This document shows, in pieces, positions 6,385-6,443 of a stretch of 6,443 nucleotides of DNA. The position numbers and the translations under genes are program-made. The DNA is taken from assembly GCA_041180785.1 (NCBI GenBank), contig JBEGQV010000004.1, forward strand, positions 1 through 6,443. Direction: 5' to 3'. Within the stretch, counting starts at the first letter, position 1; every line of letters starts with the position of its first letter. Source of the stretch: Sandaracinomonas sp041180785. Its GTDB lineage: Bacteria; Bacteroidota; Bacteroidia; Cytophagales; Spirosomataceae. The notes under the pieces are model-generated. The model was not told where the DNA came from, made no database searches, and saw only the letters and a list, made by a program, of their open reading frames with translations.

Positions 6385-6443
6385 ATGTTGCATTCAGATT
6401 TTGATGATGAACAAGAAGACATCCATTCTTCAATAGAGCGTTT
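6385..6443 (+). CDS. N-terminus of an unidentified acidic protein (partial)
   Basis: An open frame starts at ATG 6385 and runs off the right edge after 19 full codons. The visible peptide begins MLHSDFDDEQEDIHSSIER and is strongly acidic, with no signal peptide or membrane segment, so the product is probably cytoplasmic. The gene is divergent from ppx across a 95-bp gap. No Shine-Dalgarno is present (the upstream bases are CCCTTCACTT), which is normal in this phylum. The acidic start followed by an SxxRF-like turn recalls the N-termini of some Bacteroidota TPR proteins, but 19 residues are too few to assign a family. The frame being open and next to a divergent promoter region is the only support that it is real. 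Confidence 0.55.
   Translation, partial: MLHSDFDDEQEDIHSSIER

Overview
The window looks like ordinary core chromosome of an AT-rich member of the Bacteroidota, probably Cytophagales-like; that lower rank is a guess. Four things point there: Bacteroidota-type -7 promoter elements (TAnnTTTG) ahead of thrA and ppx, an almost complete lack of Shine-Dalgarno sequences, an ExbB-family protein with an extra hydrophobic/Ala-Gln-rich N-terminus, and a Xer recombinase tail ending in QAHPKA. I see no IS element, phage, CRISPR array, rRNA or tRNA.

Layout, left to right. Bases 1-131 hold the 3' end of a plus-strand XerC/XerD-type tyrosine recombinase. It converges on a block of six minus-strand genes across a 34-bp gap containing a long AT-rich hairpin built from 7-bp repeats. 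In transcription order the minus-strand genes are a short Ppx/GppA phosphatase (6289-5339), an ExbB/TolQ/MotA-family proton-channel subunit (5273-4530), an ExbD/TolR partner (4525-4124), a DUF421/YetF-like membrane protein (4122-3610), bifunctional aspartokinase/homoserine dehydrogenase ThrA (3556-1097) and homoserine kinase ThrB (1095-166). At the right edge a new plus-strand gene begins at 6385, divergent from ppx.

Spacing suggests three transcription units on the minus strand. They are ppx (own -7 element at 6304-6311), exbB-exbD-DUF421 (gaps of 4 and 1 nt) and thrA-thrB (1-nt gap, own -7 element at 3598-3605). ThrA carries out steps 1 and 3 of the aspartate pathway and ThrB makes O-phosphohomoserine. 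Threonine synthase (thrC), usually the next gene, is absent here because ThrB is followed directly by the convergent recombinase gene. The ExbB/ExbD pair would make a proton-driven energiser in the inner membrane; no TonB, TolA or Pal gene lies in the window.

The main candidate for novelty is the tight joining of a DUF421 protein to ExbB/ExbD. Other points are the missing thrC, the heptamer-repeat hairpin and the homopolymer-rich exbB leader. I do not see a clearly new biological system.
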